A DNA stretch of 64,000 nt from the NCBI GenBank assembly GCA_041751875.1, contig JBGSIC010000028.1:1-64000 (forward strand), read 5' to 3'. The notes below the pieces were generated by a model. It searched no databases and had not been told where the DNA came from. It was given only the letters and a program-made list of their open reading frames with translations. Shown in pieces: positions 24,124 to 33,025 of the stretch. Every line of letters starts with the position of its first letter. The first letter of the stretch is position 1. Made by a program: the position numbers and the translations under genes. The DNA comes from JBGSIC01 sp041751875 (GTDB lineage Bacteria > Bdellovibrionota > FAC87 > UBA2466 > JACKAF01).

Positions 24124-26439
24124 ATGCGATGGCCTAAGTTCCCTATCGCCTTTTGGCTTCTCTTTATCCTATCCGTGCAAGTGCGCGCAGCGGGTCCTAT
24201 TGTCCGTTCTATTGAAGTTGAGGGCGGCCAAAAGATTGAGAAGGCCGCTATCATGGCGCGTATCCTTACCAAAGTGGGACAACCGCTCGACCCGCGACAA
24301 GTGGCGGACGATATCCGTTCGGTGTTTGGTCTCGAATATTTCGACTCCGTGAATGTTTCGGAAGAAAACGTTTCAGGCGGCGTCAAACTCATTTTTGAAG
24401 TTAAAGAAAAACCCATCATTTCAGCCATCGAATTTGAAGGCCTAGGTGAATTTGATGAAGACGATTTAAAGGAAGACCTTCAGGTCAAAGTCTACGAGGT
24501 ATTGAACATCCACAAGCTCAACGAAACCGTTGAGCGCTTTGCGGAAAAGTACGAAGAAAAAGGCTACTACCTCGCCGACATCCAGTACGAAGTGGTTCCT
24601 CAACCTGAAAACCAGGTGAAGGTGATCTTTCGCGTTAATGAAAATGATCAAATTAAAGTAAAGAACATCGAGATCATCGGAAATACCGTAATTAACGATT
24701 CCGAAATCACTGGCATCATGCAGACCCAGGAAGGCAGCGTCTTCTCGTTTATCACCGGCAGTGGGACCTATCGCGAAGCGGTCTTTGAGCGCGATGTGGC
24801 GATGATACAAATGTATTACGGCACACTCGGTTACGTGCAAGCGCGAGTGAGCACCCCTGAAGTAACCGTTTCACCTGACAAGAAGTGGATCGAGATTTCC
24901 ATCCATGTGGAAGAGGGTAAACAGTTTAAGGTCGGGAATATTGAGTTTCAGGGGGATCTTCTCTTTACTCGCGAAGAGCTCTCCGAAGGTTTAGAGCTAA
25001 TTCCCGGCGAGATTTTCAACACCGATACGTTACGGCGCGAAACACTTCGGCTAACAGAAAAATACGGCGATCTCGGCTACGCTTTTGCCAACGTAGTTCC
25101 TCAACCGGCTATTCACGAAGACACCCAAACGGTCGACATCGTGTTCGAAGTAGATAAAGGCCGACGCGTTTACATCGGCAACATCACTGTCACGGGAAAC
25201 ACGAAAACTAAAGACAAAGTCATTCGTCGGGAACTGCTGATTCAAGAGGGTGAACTCTTTAATGGAACAAACAAACGGTTGAGCCGCGAGAACGTGGTGC
25301 GTTTGGGATTCTTTGAAAGCGTAGATTTTCACCAAACGACGTCCAAAGTGGACCCCGAAATCGTCAATATTGATATCCGCGTGCGTGAGCGTTCGACCGG
25401 ACAGTTGGTAATCGGCGCCGGTTACGCTTCGGGTAACATTGGTTTCACCGCAAACGCCCAGCTTTCTCAGCAGAACTTTTTGGGAAACGGCCAAGTGGCA
25501 AGTCTTTCGGCTCAGATCATGACGGGCCGCAATTTCTACGAGTTCAACCTCGACTTCCAGGAACCCTACGTCGGGCACAGTTTATGGAGCTTGGGCGGCG
25601 GTATTTACCACGTGCGACGAGTGGTTACTGCAACGCAAGGGGTAGAAACCTTCGAAGAATTTAAGTCGGGCTTTAACGTCAAGTTGGGACATCCGATCAT
25701 GGATTTCACCAACCTCTATATGACTTATGTGTTTGAGCGGTCTGACGCGGATAAAATTATTGATAAAACTCACATTCCGCCGAGTTCGGTGAATGGCTAC
25801 AAAAGTAGCGTGTCGGCCAATCTTGTCACAGATAAGCGGGACGATCGTTTTGATCCTCGTACGGGCTGGTTTGGCAGTTTGACGGGTGAACTTGCGGGCT
25901 TGGGCGGAGATAGAAGGTTTTACAAGTTCCGCGGTCAGTTCAAGTTTTTCCGTCCGATTATTTGGGATTTCATCTTCCGGTTTAATTTTACCGGCGCAGG
26001 TATCCGGGGATGGGGAGGAAGTAGTATCCCGGTTAACGAACTATTTATCCAGGGCGGTTTATTCAGCTTGCGTGGCTATCCGTTCCTATCAATTGGTCCC
26101 AAGGTGACTTTGAGTAGTAATTCCGCCGATCTCTCGGATGCTGCGGTGGCGAAATCCCTCATGGGAACCGAGGTGGTGATCGGTGGTCAGAACGAACTTC
26201 TGGCGCAGGCTGAGATTGAATTCCCCATCTTGAAGGAAGCGCGCGTGCGCGGGGTGATTTTCTTTGACGCCGGTAACTCGTTTAATGATCTCAATAGTTC
26301 GCGTCCCACGCTTTATTCGAACTTTGGCTACGGGATTCGCTGGTTTACGCCGATTGGCCCGCTGCGTTTTGAATTTGGTCATCCGTTATTCGGAGGCCAG
26401 GGAACGCAGTTCTACTTTACGATTGGACCGCCTTTTTAG
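24124..26439 (+). CDS. bamA: Outer-membrane protein assembly factor BamA
   Basis: A 771-residue Omp85 protein that inserts beta-barrel proteins into the outer membrane. A signal peptide with cleavage near VQVRA-AG (about residue 23) is followed by five POTRA domains (for example IVRSIEVEGG, IISAIEFEGL, IKVKNIEIIGN, FKVGNIEFQG and VYIGNITVTGN). A C-terminal 16-strand barrel follows (from about 425), with the conserved lid-loop region FIQGGLFSLRGYP matching the RGF/Y motif. The final residues end in an aromatic-rich strand (FYFTIGPPF), the expected outer-membrane signature. Length is typical. skp follows 60 bp downstream. Confidence 0.95.
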   Translation: MRWPKFPIAFWLLFILSVQVRAAGPIVRSIEVEGGQKIEKAAIMARILTKVGQPLDPRQVADDIRSVFGLEYFDSVNVSEENVSGGVKLIFEVKEKPIISAIEFEGLGEFDEDDLKEDLQVKVYEVLNIHKLNETVERFAEKYEEKGYYLADIQYEVVPQPENQVKVIFRVNENDQIKVKNIEIIGNTVINDSEITGIMQTQEGSVFSFITGSGTYREAVFERDVAMIQMYYGTLGYVQARVSTPEVTVSPDKKWIEISIHVEEGKQFKVGNIEFQGDLLFTREELSEGLELIPGEIFNTDTLRRETLRLTEKYGDLGYAFANVVPQPAIHEDTQTVDIVFEVDKGRRVYIGNITVTGNTKTKDKVIRRELLIQEGELFNGTNKRLSRENVVRLGFFESVDFHQTTSKVDPEIVNIDIRVRERSTGQLVIGAGYASGNIGFTANAQLSQQNFLGNGQVASLSAQIMTGRNFYEFNLDFQEPYVGHSLWSLGGGIYHVRRVVTATQGVETFEEFKSGFNVKLGHPIMDFTNLYMTYVFERSDADKIIDKTHIPPSSVNGYKSSVSANLVTDKRDDRFDPRTGWFGSLTGELAGLGGDRRFYKFRGQFKFFRPIIWDFIFRFNFTGAGIRGWGGSSIPVNELFIQGGLFSLRGYPFLSIGPKVTLSSNSADLSDAAVAKSLMGTEVVIGGQNELLAQAEIEFPILKEARVRGVIFFDAGNSFNDLNSSRPTLYSNFGYGIRWFTPIGPLRFEFGHPLFGGQGTQFYFTIGPPF

Positions 26440-26499
26440 GGTTACGAAAGGGGCGGGGCTGCTGTTATATTGTCCCAGAACCTAGATGAGGAAGAAAAC

Positions 26500-26997
26500 A
26501 TGAAGCACTTGAAATGGGTACTCGTAGGATTGTTGGTGGGATTTACGGCGACCGCCGAAACCGCCAAGATTGGTTACGTCGATTTTCATCTCTGCTTGAC
26601 CTCTGTACCAGCCGGCAAAAAAGCCAAAGAACAGCTGGAAAAAGACATCACAGCGAAAAACACCTCCCTGCAAAAGGAACAAGAAGCGTGGAGAAAAGAA
26701 GCACAGGAATTTGAAAAGAAAGCCGGTTTAATGAATGAAACCGCACGTGCGGCACGTTCACAAGAACTACAGAAAAAGCTTTTGGAGATTCAGCAGAAGA
26801 TGCAATCGAGTCAGGCCGATTTGCAAAAACGGGAACGTGAACTCACGGAACCGATTTTGACTCGTTTGCGGTCTATTGTGGAAGCGCTGGGTAAGGAAAA
26901 AAAGTTTGACCTGATTCTCGAAAAGAATGAAGGCGCTGTGCTCTACGCCCAAGCGGGAGCCGATCTGACGCAAGAAGTAATCGGGCGGTATAAATAA
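26500..26997 (+). CDS. skp: Skp/OmpH-family periplasmic chaperone
   Basis: 165 residues from the ATG at 26500, which follows GAGGAAG; a longer TTG start at 26470 is rejected because it would bury the signal peptide. The signal peptide is KHLKWVLVGLLVGFTATAE with cleavage near residue 19-22. KIGYVDFHLCL and a long charged coiled coil (about 45-120) follow, then FDLILEKNEGAVLYA, which is typical of OmpH. The protein would hold unfolded outer-membrane proteins in the periplasm and pass them to BamA. The bamA-skp gene order is conserved in many proteobacteria. Confidence 0.9.
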   Translation: MKHLKWVLVGLLVGFTATAETAKIGYVDFHLCLTSVPAGKKAKEQLEKDITAKNTSLQKEQEAWRKEAQEFEKKAGLMNETARAARSQELQKKLLEIQQKMQSSQADLQKRERELTEPILTRLRSIVEALGKEKKFDLILEKNEGAVLYAQAGADLTQEVIGRYK

Positions 26998-27023
26998 AAC
27001 TTGTTGCTCGCGACAAGTTTTAT
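26994..27023 (+). terminator. Terminator-like hairpin after skp
   Basis: ATAAAACTTGT and ACAAGTTTTAT form an 11-bp perfect inverted repeat with an 8-nt loop overlapping the skp stop codon. A run of T lies in the 3' arm, but no further U-tract follows. Confidence 0.55.
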
Positions 27024-27090
27024 CCCGAGCGAAGCGAAGGGATCTCGTTGAGTTGAGATTGCTTCGGCCTCTTCCAGGCCTCGCAATGAC
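27024..27090. repeat. Dispersed intergenic repeat (AGATTGCTTCGGCC...CGCAATGAC type)
   Basis: The segment contains CCGAGCGAAGCGAAGGGATCT, then GAGATTGCTTCGGCC and ends TCGCAATGAC. From memory, this wording (reverse complement GTCATTGCGA...GAAGCAATCTC) recurs as an intergenic element in many unrelated bacteria. It lies between skp and the convergent small membrane protein gene. It is named by recognition only and could not be searched here. Confidence 0.6.
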
Positions 27091-27092
27091 AG

Positions 27093-27314
27093 TTACAGAA
27101 TCAGCATACTTAAAATCAGAATAAAGACGACTGCGAGAAGGCGCATGACCCACGGGGTGCTCAGGTCCATCTGACCCAGCATGGTCAGCAGCGTTCCGTC
27201 GTGCCGACGGGCCATCTTTTCTTTGCGCTTTTTAACGTCTTTTAGCGAAATAACCTTGGCGGGTCTTTCCGCCTTGATGTTCATCTCGTAGCGGTTCTTA
27301 TCTTTTCCAAACAT
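27093..27314 (-). CDS. Small tail-anchored membrane protein
   Basis: 73 residues from an ATG preceded by GGAGG at seven bases; a longer in-frame start lacks such a site and would overlap the upstream gene. The N-terminal two-thirds is strongly basic (KVISLKDVKKRKEKMARR), and the C-terminus is one hydrophobic helix (about 54-73, WVMRLLAVVFILILSML). No family is recognised. It is third in a minus-strand operon after two lipoproteins, 34 bp downstream of the second. Confidence 0.65.
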   Translation of the reverse strand: MFGKDKNRYEMNIKAERPAKVISLKDVKKRKEKMARRHDGTLLTMLGQMDLSTPWVMRLLAVVFILILSMLIL

Positions 27315-27348
27315 GTTAGGCCTCCGGGCGTTTGACTTGCTGCCGTTG

Positions 27349-27987
27349 TTACTGGGCCACAAAAAGGGTCGACTGCGTGCCACCGACGCTCACCTGTACG
27401 CAACCATAGAACTTGCGGTTGGTGAGATCGAGATAGCTTTGGCAGGCGGTACCGATTTGAACCGTGACAGGCGTGGGAATGACTGTGCCGTACATCGATG
27501 TGCTCATGCTACCCTTCATCGTCAATTGCTGAATGATGAAGTAATTGCCGTAGCTGTCAGAAACCGGGTAACCCGATCCCATGAAATTTTGTCCCGTGTA
27601 TTGGTCGCGCGAGGTTACGCAGACGGGTGTCGTTTGGGACATCTGTCCGTACATCGAAGGCATGGGTAAATACAGATTCGCGGATCCCACCACGTTATTG
27701 CTGGTCTGGTCCGCGTAAGCTACTGACAAAGTCATCGTGCTTTGAGTACTGCCACCGTATCCGCCTTGCTGGTAAATGTTAGAATAATAATTGATGGTCC
27801 CTTGACGCCCTATCGGGAAGCCCGCCACGGTTCCGCAAACTGGCATAACCGGCCCGGTATTTGTAGGAGGAGGTGTATAAATCGGCACGATCGGTCGATC
27901 TTCACCGCAAGAGCCAAGCACTAAGGTTAAAGCCAGTGCTGCCGTTAAATTCAAAAGTTTTTTTCCTACCACACTCAGCGTTTTCAT
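27349..27987 (-). CDS. Predicted lipoprotein, Ser/Thr/Gly/Tyr-rich
   Basis: 212 residues with a lipoprotein signal: charged start, hydrophobic core LTAALALTLV, and lipobox LGSC with Cys at about 27. The mature part begins with a Pro/Thr-rich linker, then a Gly/Gln/Tyr/Ser-rich region with several Cys (CGTVAG, PVCVTS, TACQSY, YGCVQV) that may form disulfides. No family is recognised. The ATG has GGAGG five bases upstream. The gene is 16 bp downstream of another lipoprotein gene, suggesting one operon and possibly one surface complex. Confidence 0.7.
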   Translation of the reverse strand: MKTLSVVGKKLLNLTAALALTLVLGSCGEDRPIVPIYTPPPTNTGPVMPVCGTVAGFPIGRQGTINYYSNIYQQGGYGGSTQSTMTLSVAYADQTSNNVVGSANLYLPMPSMYGQMSQTTPVCVTSRDQYTGQNFMGSGYPVSDSYGNYFIIQQLTMKGSMSTSMYGTVIPTPVTVQIGTACQSYLDLTNRKFYGCVQVSVGGTQSTLFVAQ

Positions 27988-28003
27988 CGGTCCTCCGCGT
28001 TCG

Positions 28004-28690
28004 CTACTTCACCCAAAGAGAAAAATTAGCTAAACAAAAATCCCCCAGCGCCTTTACTTTCGAAGAGGCAGCGGGGTTCATGTAATTTCTGCAGCCGTTG
28101 TTGTCGTACAAAGTTGTGCAGGTTGTTGGGTCCTCAGAATTAGCGCAGTAATAAATGGGTTTGCACTGATCCTCGGACGTTTCCCTAACGCGGTAACTGA
28201 TTTGGCCGTTCTTGATGCTGGTTGCACTGCACGTTTCCGTTGTAGGGAAAACTTGGACGCGCACGACAAGTTCGTCGTCCGCAAAAATGGTATCGATGAC
28301 GCCACCATTCAAGGTGCCGGTATTGCCGTAAGAGCCCATCACCGCTCCCCAGAAACCTACCTGGTCTTCGAAGCTGAAACGTAAGTTTCCGTTTAGCTGC
28401 GTTCCGTTGGAACGGGTGAGGCTGAGGCGCAGGCGAGGGTCGCCTACGAGGTCGGGGGTGAAATCGAGCGCGATGTTGCGCAAATCCTGATAGGTCGTGG
28501 AATTGCTAAGACGAATCGCCACAGAATCTTGAATGAAGGGGGCGATCGCAGGGTCGAGTCCGCTGGTATCGCCACCGAGATCCCCGCCCGGGTTACCGTC
28601 GCCAGGATTGGACGAAGAACCACTGCACGCCACTACCGTAAGGCAGAGAGCAAGGTACAGCCAAATCTGCATATGTTTGCGCTTCAACAT
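28004..28690 (-). CDS. Predicted lipoprotein
   Basis: About 228 residues from the ATG at 28690, which has GGAG eight bases upstream; the longer frame from 28762 is rejected. The signal is MLKRKHMQIWLYLALCLTV with lipobox VVAC (Cys at about 22). A Gly/Asn/Pro/Asp linker follows (PGDGNPGGDLGGDTSG), then a domain of alternating beta strands and four to five Cys near the C-terminus. No known family. First gene of the operon with the lipoprotein at 27349 and the tail-anchored protein at 27093. Confidence 0.7.
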   Translation of the reverse strand: MLKRKHMQIWLYLALCLTVVACSGSSSNPGDGNPGGDLGGDTSGLDPAIAPFIQDSVAIRLSNSTTYQDLRNIALDFTPDLVGDPRLRLSLTRSNGTQLNGNLRFSFEDQVGFWGAVMGSYGNTGTLNGGVIDTIFADDELVVRVQVFPTTETCSATSIKNGQISYRVRETSEDQCKPIYYCANSEDPTTCTTLYDNNGCRNYMNPAASSKVKALGDFCLANFSLWVK

Positions 28691-29139
28691 CCAACAAGCT
28701 CCAACTAGAACGGCCACGTCGTTCTCCGCATCCGCAGGAACTAAGAGGTACACGTGGCGCACCTCTTCAACAGGGAGAATTGTGCAAGTCTGATACCAAG
28801 GGGTCTATACGGTGTTCGTGCGTAAGGGGCCTGGGTGGCTTAGGTCCTAAGGTGTTTAGGCTTTTTACAAATTGAAATCTGAGGAACTTCTTTTTATGGC
28901 TGACGACGAAATGAATACATAAGACTTATTGGATTTTAGCGAGCAAGGGCAGAGTGAGTGAGTGAAGAAAAGCGCGGAGCGCGAATTGGGCACCACGTTT
29001 TGCCCATGAGATGGGCCCGTGTTCGGATCTCATCTGAATAAGAGCGGTTTTTTTGCAAAATAAGGGCGCTTTCCACTGGGACTTGAGGCAGAGTGCGCTA
29101 TAATTCTTGGGTAGAAAAAAGCGTCAAGGAGCCCTTTAA
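28691..29139. other. Intergenic region before ferredoxin gene
   Basis: About 450 bases without a supported gene. It holds a 7-bp inverted repeat ATGAGAT/ATCTCAT (29006-29012 and 29027-29033), with a T7 tract further downstream near 29049, and a TATAAT at 29099-29104 just before the ferredoxin. A short frame around 28896 is not supported. Confidence 0.5.
29099..29104 (+). promoter_or_regulatory. -10 element of the ferredoxin gene
   Basis: A perfect TATAAT 36 bases before the ferredoxin ATG. No good -35 lies at 16-18 bp, so activation or an extended element may be needed. AAGGAG lies about eight bases before the ATG. Confidence 0.45.
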
Positions 29140-29475
29140 ATGACTTACGTAGTGACTCGACATTGTGTGGATTGCAAATATACCGACTGCGTGGCGGTTT
29201 GCCCGGTCGATGCCTTCCATGAAGATGGGCGGATGCTTTATATCAATCCCGATACGTGCGTGAACTGTGATGCCTGTGTTCCTGCGTGTCCGGTGGAAGC
29301 GATCTTCGCAGAAGAAAATCTTCCCTCCACGATGGCGGCGTACTTGGAAATCAACACTACCAAGTCGCAAACATTGCCCGTGATCAACGAGCAGCGCTCG
29401 CCACTTCCGGGCGCCAAGTCCCTAGATCAGTGGAAAGCCACCGAAGCTTCCTGGTCGGATCCCGAATTCCCATAA
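29140..29475 (+). CDS. fdxA: 7Fe ferredoxin, FdxA type
   Basis: 111 residues. The first Cys set is C9, C12, C17, C21-Pro and the second is C40, C43, C46, C50-Pro. The spacing matches Azotobacter ferredoxin I, where one [3Fe-4S] and one [4Fe-4S] cluster are bound. A C-terminal extension of about 50 residues ends near the DQWKATEAS segment seen in FdxA proteins. It is a cytoplasmic electron carrier. It appears to be monocistronic, with its own TATAAT element, so its redox partner cannot be inferred from context. Confidence 0.9.
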   Translation: MTYVVTRHCVDCKYTDCVAVCPVDAFHEDGRMLYINPDTCVNCDACVPACPVEAIFAEENLPSTMAAYLEINTTKSQTLPVINEQRSPLPGAKSLDQWKATEASWSDPEFP

Positions 29476-29737
29476 GGGGATTATTCCGACGCTCCTTTAT
29501 TTTTAAACTTCCCGTTCTCCTCTCCCTCTTAAGTGAAGAGCCTTGCCCAGCCTCGAGGCGTGTCTGGCGCAGTGATCCGGGCAGTGCCAGAAAGGCAAGT
29601 TTTCTCGCTTTTGGCCCTTTTCACCCCAGACTTGACAGACCGCGCCCTATTTAGCTCAATACCAGGGGAGTGCAGAATCCTGTCTGACTGCGGCATGTTT
29701 TTCAGGATTCGCTATGGGCGTTGGGGGGAAATAAATC

Positions 29738-32302
29738 ATGCGGAAATTTGTATATCTATATGAAATCCTTGCCTTAGGCTTACTTCTCGTTGGCTGCGGC
29801 GATTCCACGCTCCAGGTGGGCGATAGCCTATTGAGCTACCACCAAGGCGAGGGACAGTCAGCGCTTACGGTGAAGACCGGGCAAGACGGAGATCCTGACG
29901 CCGTTCTCATGCGGGGGCAGGGCTACGCGCACGCGAGCCACCGCTTTCGCCAGATGGATATCACCCGGCGAATCAGCACCGCCCGCCTATCCGAACTTTT
30001 TGGACCGGAGGCGATGGACACCGGTCGCACGTTAAATGATGTCACCATCTGGGCGGTGGGGATCCCCCTTTCGACCAGAAACACCATGATCAAACTCGAA
30101 GCCCATCCCGAGATCATGAAGCTTCTTAACGCTTACGCCGACGGAGTTAACCAGTACATCGCTGAAATGCCCACTCGGCACCCCAAGGACCTCGCTTTCT
30201 ACCGCAAACTAACCCGTGACCCGAGTTATATTCCAGCAGCTTGGGAGCCATCCGATTCTGTCGCGCTCGGAGTGCAGTTGGGCTACTTGCTTTCCGCTTC
30301 GCTCGATAAAAAAGCCCTGTTGGGAATGCTCTATCTTTCGGCCGGAATGGGAACATCGGAAGAGAAGGTCAAAGACATTTTAGATCTCCGCCCCTTGGAG
30401 GAGATTTCCATCCTCAAGGTGGAGCAACCGGTAGTGCCTTATCGCGAATCACAGCGCCGCGGATTTATGCGTTTTCTCCCTTTTGGTTCAAACTGGGATG
30501 CCAACTCTGCTTCGTCACTCGCCCTAGGGGGTATTGGCGGGTTCAACGTTCCCGGAAGTAACAACTGGGTCGTTTCCGCTGACTATGCGGGGGGTGGGAA
30601 AACCCTCCTTGCCAATGACCCGCACCTCCTCCTGACCTTTCCTTCCACTTTCAGTGTGGTGGCGTTGGATTCGAAGAAGGCCGGCGGTTCTTTCCACGTA
30701 AGGGGGCTCGTCCCGGCAGGAATTCCCGGCGTGCTTATCGGGCACAACGATGAAATTGCTTGGGGGTTTACCAACAGCATGTCGGATGTGGACGAAATCT
30801 ATGCCGAGAACTTCGACTCGGAAAATCCTCTCAAAGCCCGATTCAACGGCAAGTTCATTGATGTGCTTCAGGAAGAACATACGTTTTATGTTCGTCAACC
30901 CGACGGATCGCTCGCCGAAGAAAAACGTACGATGCGCATCGTACCAGGTCACGGCCCGGTGGTAAGCGATCACATTCCTCAGTTTCAACGGATTCGTGAC
31001 GCGATTCCCAATCTTGAGTTTTCCTATAAATGGACGGGCCACGAGGGGAGTACGGAGATCTTGGCGCTTTTGGGCCTCAACCGAGCGCAAAACTTTGCGG
31101 AATTTAAGACTGCCCTTCAGTCCTTTGAAGTGGGAGCCCAAAATATTGTTTACGGCGACAGGGAGGGCAACATTGGTTACTACTCTCATGGAAACTTCCC
31201 GCTGCGCCCGTACCTGGACCTAAAAAATCCGGTGAACAAGAACAAAGCGGCTCATGAAATTTCGCCGCCGTTTATTCCAAATATGAGTTACGGAGAGGAA
31301 GAGTGGGCCGGTTGGCGAAAAAATCTCCCGGAAATTTATAATCCCTCCAAGGGCTTTATCGCCACGGCGAATAACGACCCCTACGGGTACAACAAGCAGC
31401 CCTACCTTTCGGGTTATCACGACTATTTCGGGTTTCGTTTCGACCCCGGTTCGCGGGCGCAGCGGATCGAAGACTTGTTGAAGGAGTATAAGGAAGATGA
31501 TGGCGAAGTGACTTTGGCTGACATGAAAGCCATCCAGTTTGATCACAAAGATCTTATGGCCTGCCGCTTTATCAGCATTTTGGAGAAACTCCGTCCTGCG
31601 ATTGGGTGGCAGGGAGATGCCGCCGTTTTGGGGGAAGAGTTAATCGCCTGGCGGCGGGATACTCATTGCGAGGCGGGGAGAAATCAAACTCAAGTAGTGG
31701 GGTACACCCTTTGGCTCAAGCACATGATGAAAGGCTACTACGCTTGGCTACGGGCGGATATGGACAAGCTCTTGGGAGACATGAGCCCGCAGAGCAAAGA
31801 CTATCTTTTTGCCGATTTCCTTACGACACCCTTTGCGGTGCAGACCGTTTATCACAAGTTTGTTGAAGGAATGAAAAGCGAGCGCATGATTAACGTCGGC
31901 GATCAGGCTTTGGAAGCCGCGGCGCTGGAGAGGAAAGTGCGCAATCTCGAAAAAACGAAATGGGGAGAAGTCCACAAAATCGAATTTGTGAATTTGCTTG
32001 AGGGACTTTTACCTTCGCTTCCTTATCCGAAATTGCCGCGCGACGGCACTCTAACGACGGTGGATATGGGCGGTTTTCAACCGACAGCGGAGTTTTCTTC
32101 GACGGTTCCCACAGAGATGAATCTTCCCAACGTGTGGGGGCCTAGTTTCCGGTTAAATATGGTGCTGGAACCCGGAAAGCCCATTGAGGCGTACGCGGCA
32201 CTCCCTGGTGGTGGCGGTAGTTTCGCCGACCAAAACACTTTAGCTGAGCTGTTCCGTTGGAATGAAGGACGTTCGCGCAAGTTGGTGGAGTTTGCGGAGT
32301 AG
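29738..32302 (+). CDS. Penicillin acylase-family lipoprotein (Ntn hydrolase)
   Basis: 854 residues. A lipoprotein signal with lipobox LVGC places Cys20 as the lipidation site. Family landmarks follow: GYAHASHRFRQMDITRR, the autocleavage and nucleophile site VPG-SNNWVVS (Ser274), the ANDPHL segment, GLVPAGIPGVLIGHNDEIAWGFTN and GDREGNIGYYSHGNFPLR. The precursor would self-cleave before Ser274 to give alpha and beta chains. Family members hydrolyse amide bonds of penicillins, acyl-homoserine lactones or other N-acyl compounds; which one cannot be read here. A lipid anchor would place it at a membrane face. Expression probably starts from its own promoter in the 262-bp upstream gap. Confidence 0.88.
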   Translation: MRKFVYLYEILALGLLLVGCGDSTLQVGDSLLSYHQGEGQSALTVKTGQDGDPDAVLMRGQGYAHASHRFRQMDITRRISTARLSELFGPEAMDTGRTLNDVTIWAVGIPLSTRNTMIKLEAHPEIMKLLNAYADGVNQYIAEMPTRHPKDLAFYRKLTRDPSYIPAAWEPSDSVALGVQLGYLLSASLDKKALLGMLYLSAGMGTSEEKVKDILDLRPLEEISILKVEQPVVPYRESQRRGFMRFLPFGSNWDANSASSLALGGIGGFNVPGSNNWVVSADYAGGGKTLLANDPHLLLTFPSTFSVVALDSKKAGGSFHVRGLVPAGIPGVLIGHNDEIAWGFTNSMSDVDEIYAENFDSENPLKARFNGKFIDVLQEEHTFYVRQPDGSLAEEKRTMRIVPGHGPVVSDHIPQFQRIRDAIPNLEFSYKWTGHEGSTEILALLGLNRAQNFAEFKTALQSFEVGAQNIVYGDREGNIGYYSHGNFPLRPYLDLKNPVNKNKAAHEISPPFIPNMSYGEEEWAGWRKNLPEIYNPSKGFIATANNDPYGYNKQPYLSGYHDYFGFRFDPGSRAQRIEDLLKEYKEDDGEVTLADMKAIQFDHKDLMACRFISILEKLRPAIGWQGDAAVLGEELIAWRRDTHCEAGRNQTQVVGYTLWLKHMMKGYYAWLRADMDKLLGDMSPQSKDYLFADFLTTPFAVQTVYHKFVEGMKSERMINVGDQALEAAALERKVRNLEKTKWGEVHKIEFVNLLEGLLPSLPYPKLPRDGTLTTVDMGGFQPTAEFSSTVPTEMNLPNVWGPSFRLNMVLEPGKPIEAYAALPGGGGSFADQNTLAELFRWNEGRSRKLVEFAE

Positions 32303-32338
32303 CTGTCGATTCGCGAAAGAGTGGTAAAATGGGGAGCC

Positions 32339-32884
32339 ATGGACAGCCTTTTTTTGGAACTCCCCGAGCCTATCGACGGCGACAAATTACTCGCTTTTAG
32401 TAAGACGCTCAAAACTTGGTATCCGCACGCCAAACACGCTCGCGCCGCCGTTTTTCCTTTGGCGCGTTTACCTGAGTTCATTCCTTTTCCTTTTCCGGAC
32501 ACTCACCGCAAGGACAATGATGCGTGCTATTTCATGCACCTGCCTCCTCATGCTGAGTACAGCTGGCATACCGACCGACTCGCTACAGCGGTTGTGATGG
32601 GGCAGCTTTCACCAGTCTACCCGGGGCAGCGGTTAGAGTTTAATCTTGGAAGTGAAATTCTTTCGTTTTGCTACAAACCCAATCGCCTTTTTCTTGCTAA
32701 CGTCGATGTTCCCCACCAGTTCGTAAATGCCTGTGACTACGAGCGCATTCTTTGGAAAATTAGCTGGAATAGAAAATTTGATTTCGAGCGCACGCGCCGT
32801 TTTTTTTTCCCTCACCTGAAGGAACCTTTGGTGACCCGGCTTTGGCAAGATTTCAGAGCTTTTTCTTCCCCCCGACGGAGATAA
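32339..32884 (+). CDS. Putative Fe(II)/2-oxoglutarate-type oxygenase
   Basis: 181 residues from the ATG at 32339, with GGGGAG just upstream; no exact family is recognised. The pattern YSWHTDR (H77, D79), then VPHQF (H126) and R136 ten residues later, matches the HxD...H facial triad and the 2-oxoglutarate-binding Arg of cupin-fold dioxygenases such as aspartyl/asparaginyl hydroxylase-like proteins. There is no signal peptide. It starts 37 bp after the penicillin acylase gene and may share its transcript. Substrate unknown. Motif conservation across homologues is needed to confirm the assignment. Confidence 0.5.
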   Translation: MDSLFLELPEPIDGDKLLAFSKTLKTWYPHAKHARAAVFPLARLPEFIPFPFPDTHRKDNDACYFMHLPPHAEYSWHTDRLATAVVMGQLSPVYPGQRLEFNLGSEILSFCYKPNRLFLANVDVPHQFVNACDYERILWKISWNRKFDFERTRRFFFPHLKEPLVTRLWQDFRAFSSPRRR

Positions 32885-33025
32885 GGCCTCCTCTCTGGCA
32901 GGGAAAAAAAAACGCAAAACCTCGTTTGATTTCGCGTTTCTGCTAGAATAGGTACCCAGAGACTTGTTGCGAATGCCTTTTTGCTTCGTTGTTTAAAACG
33001 ATTTATTGTATTTGGTCCTAATCGC

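Noticed and set aside
29006..29055. Possible small RNA or terminator before the ferredoxin gene
   Set aside because: The 7-bp stem is short and its loop 14 bases long; the T7 tract is about 16 bases away, so neither a terminator nor an RNA gene is supported.
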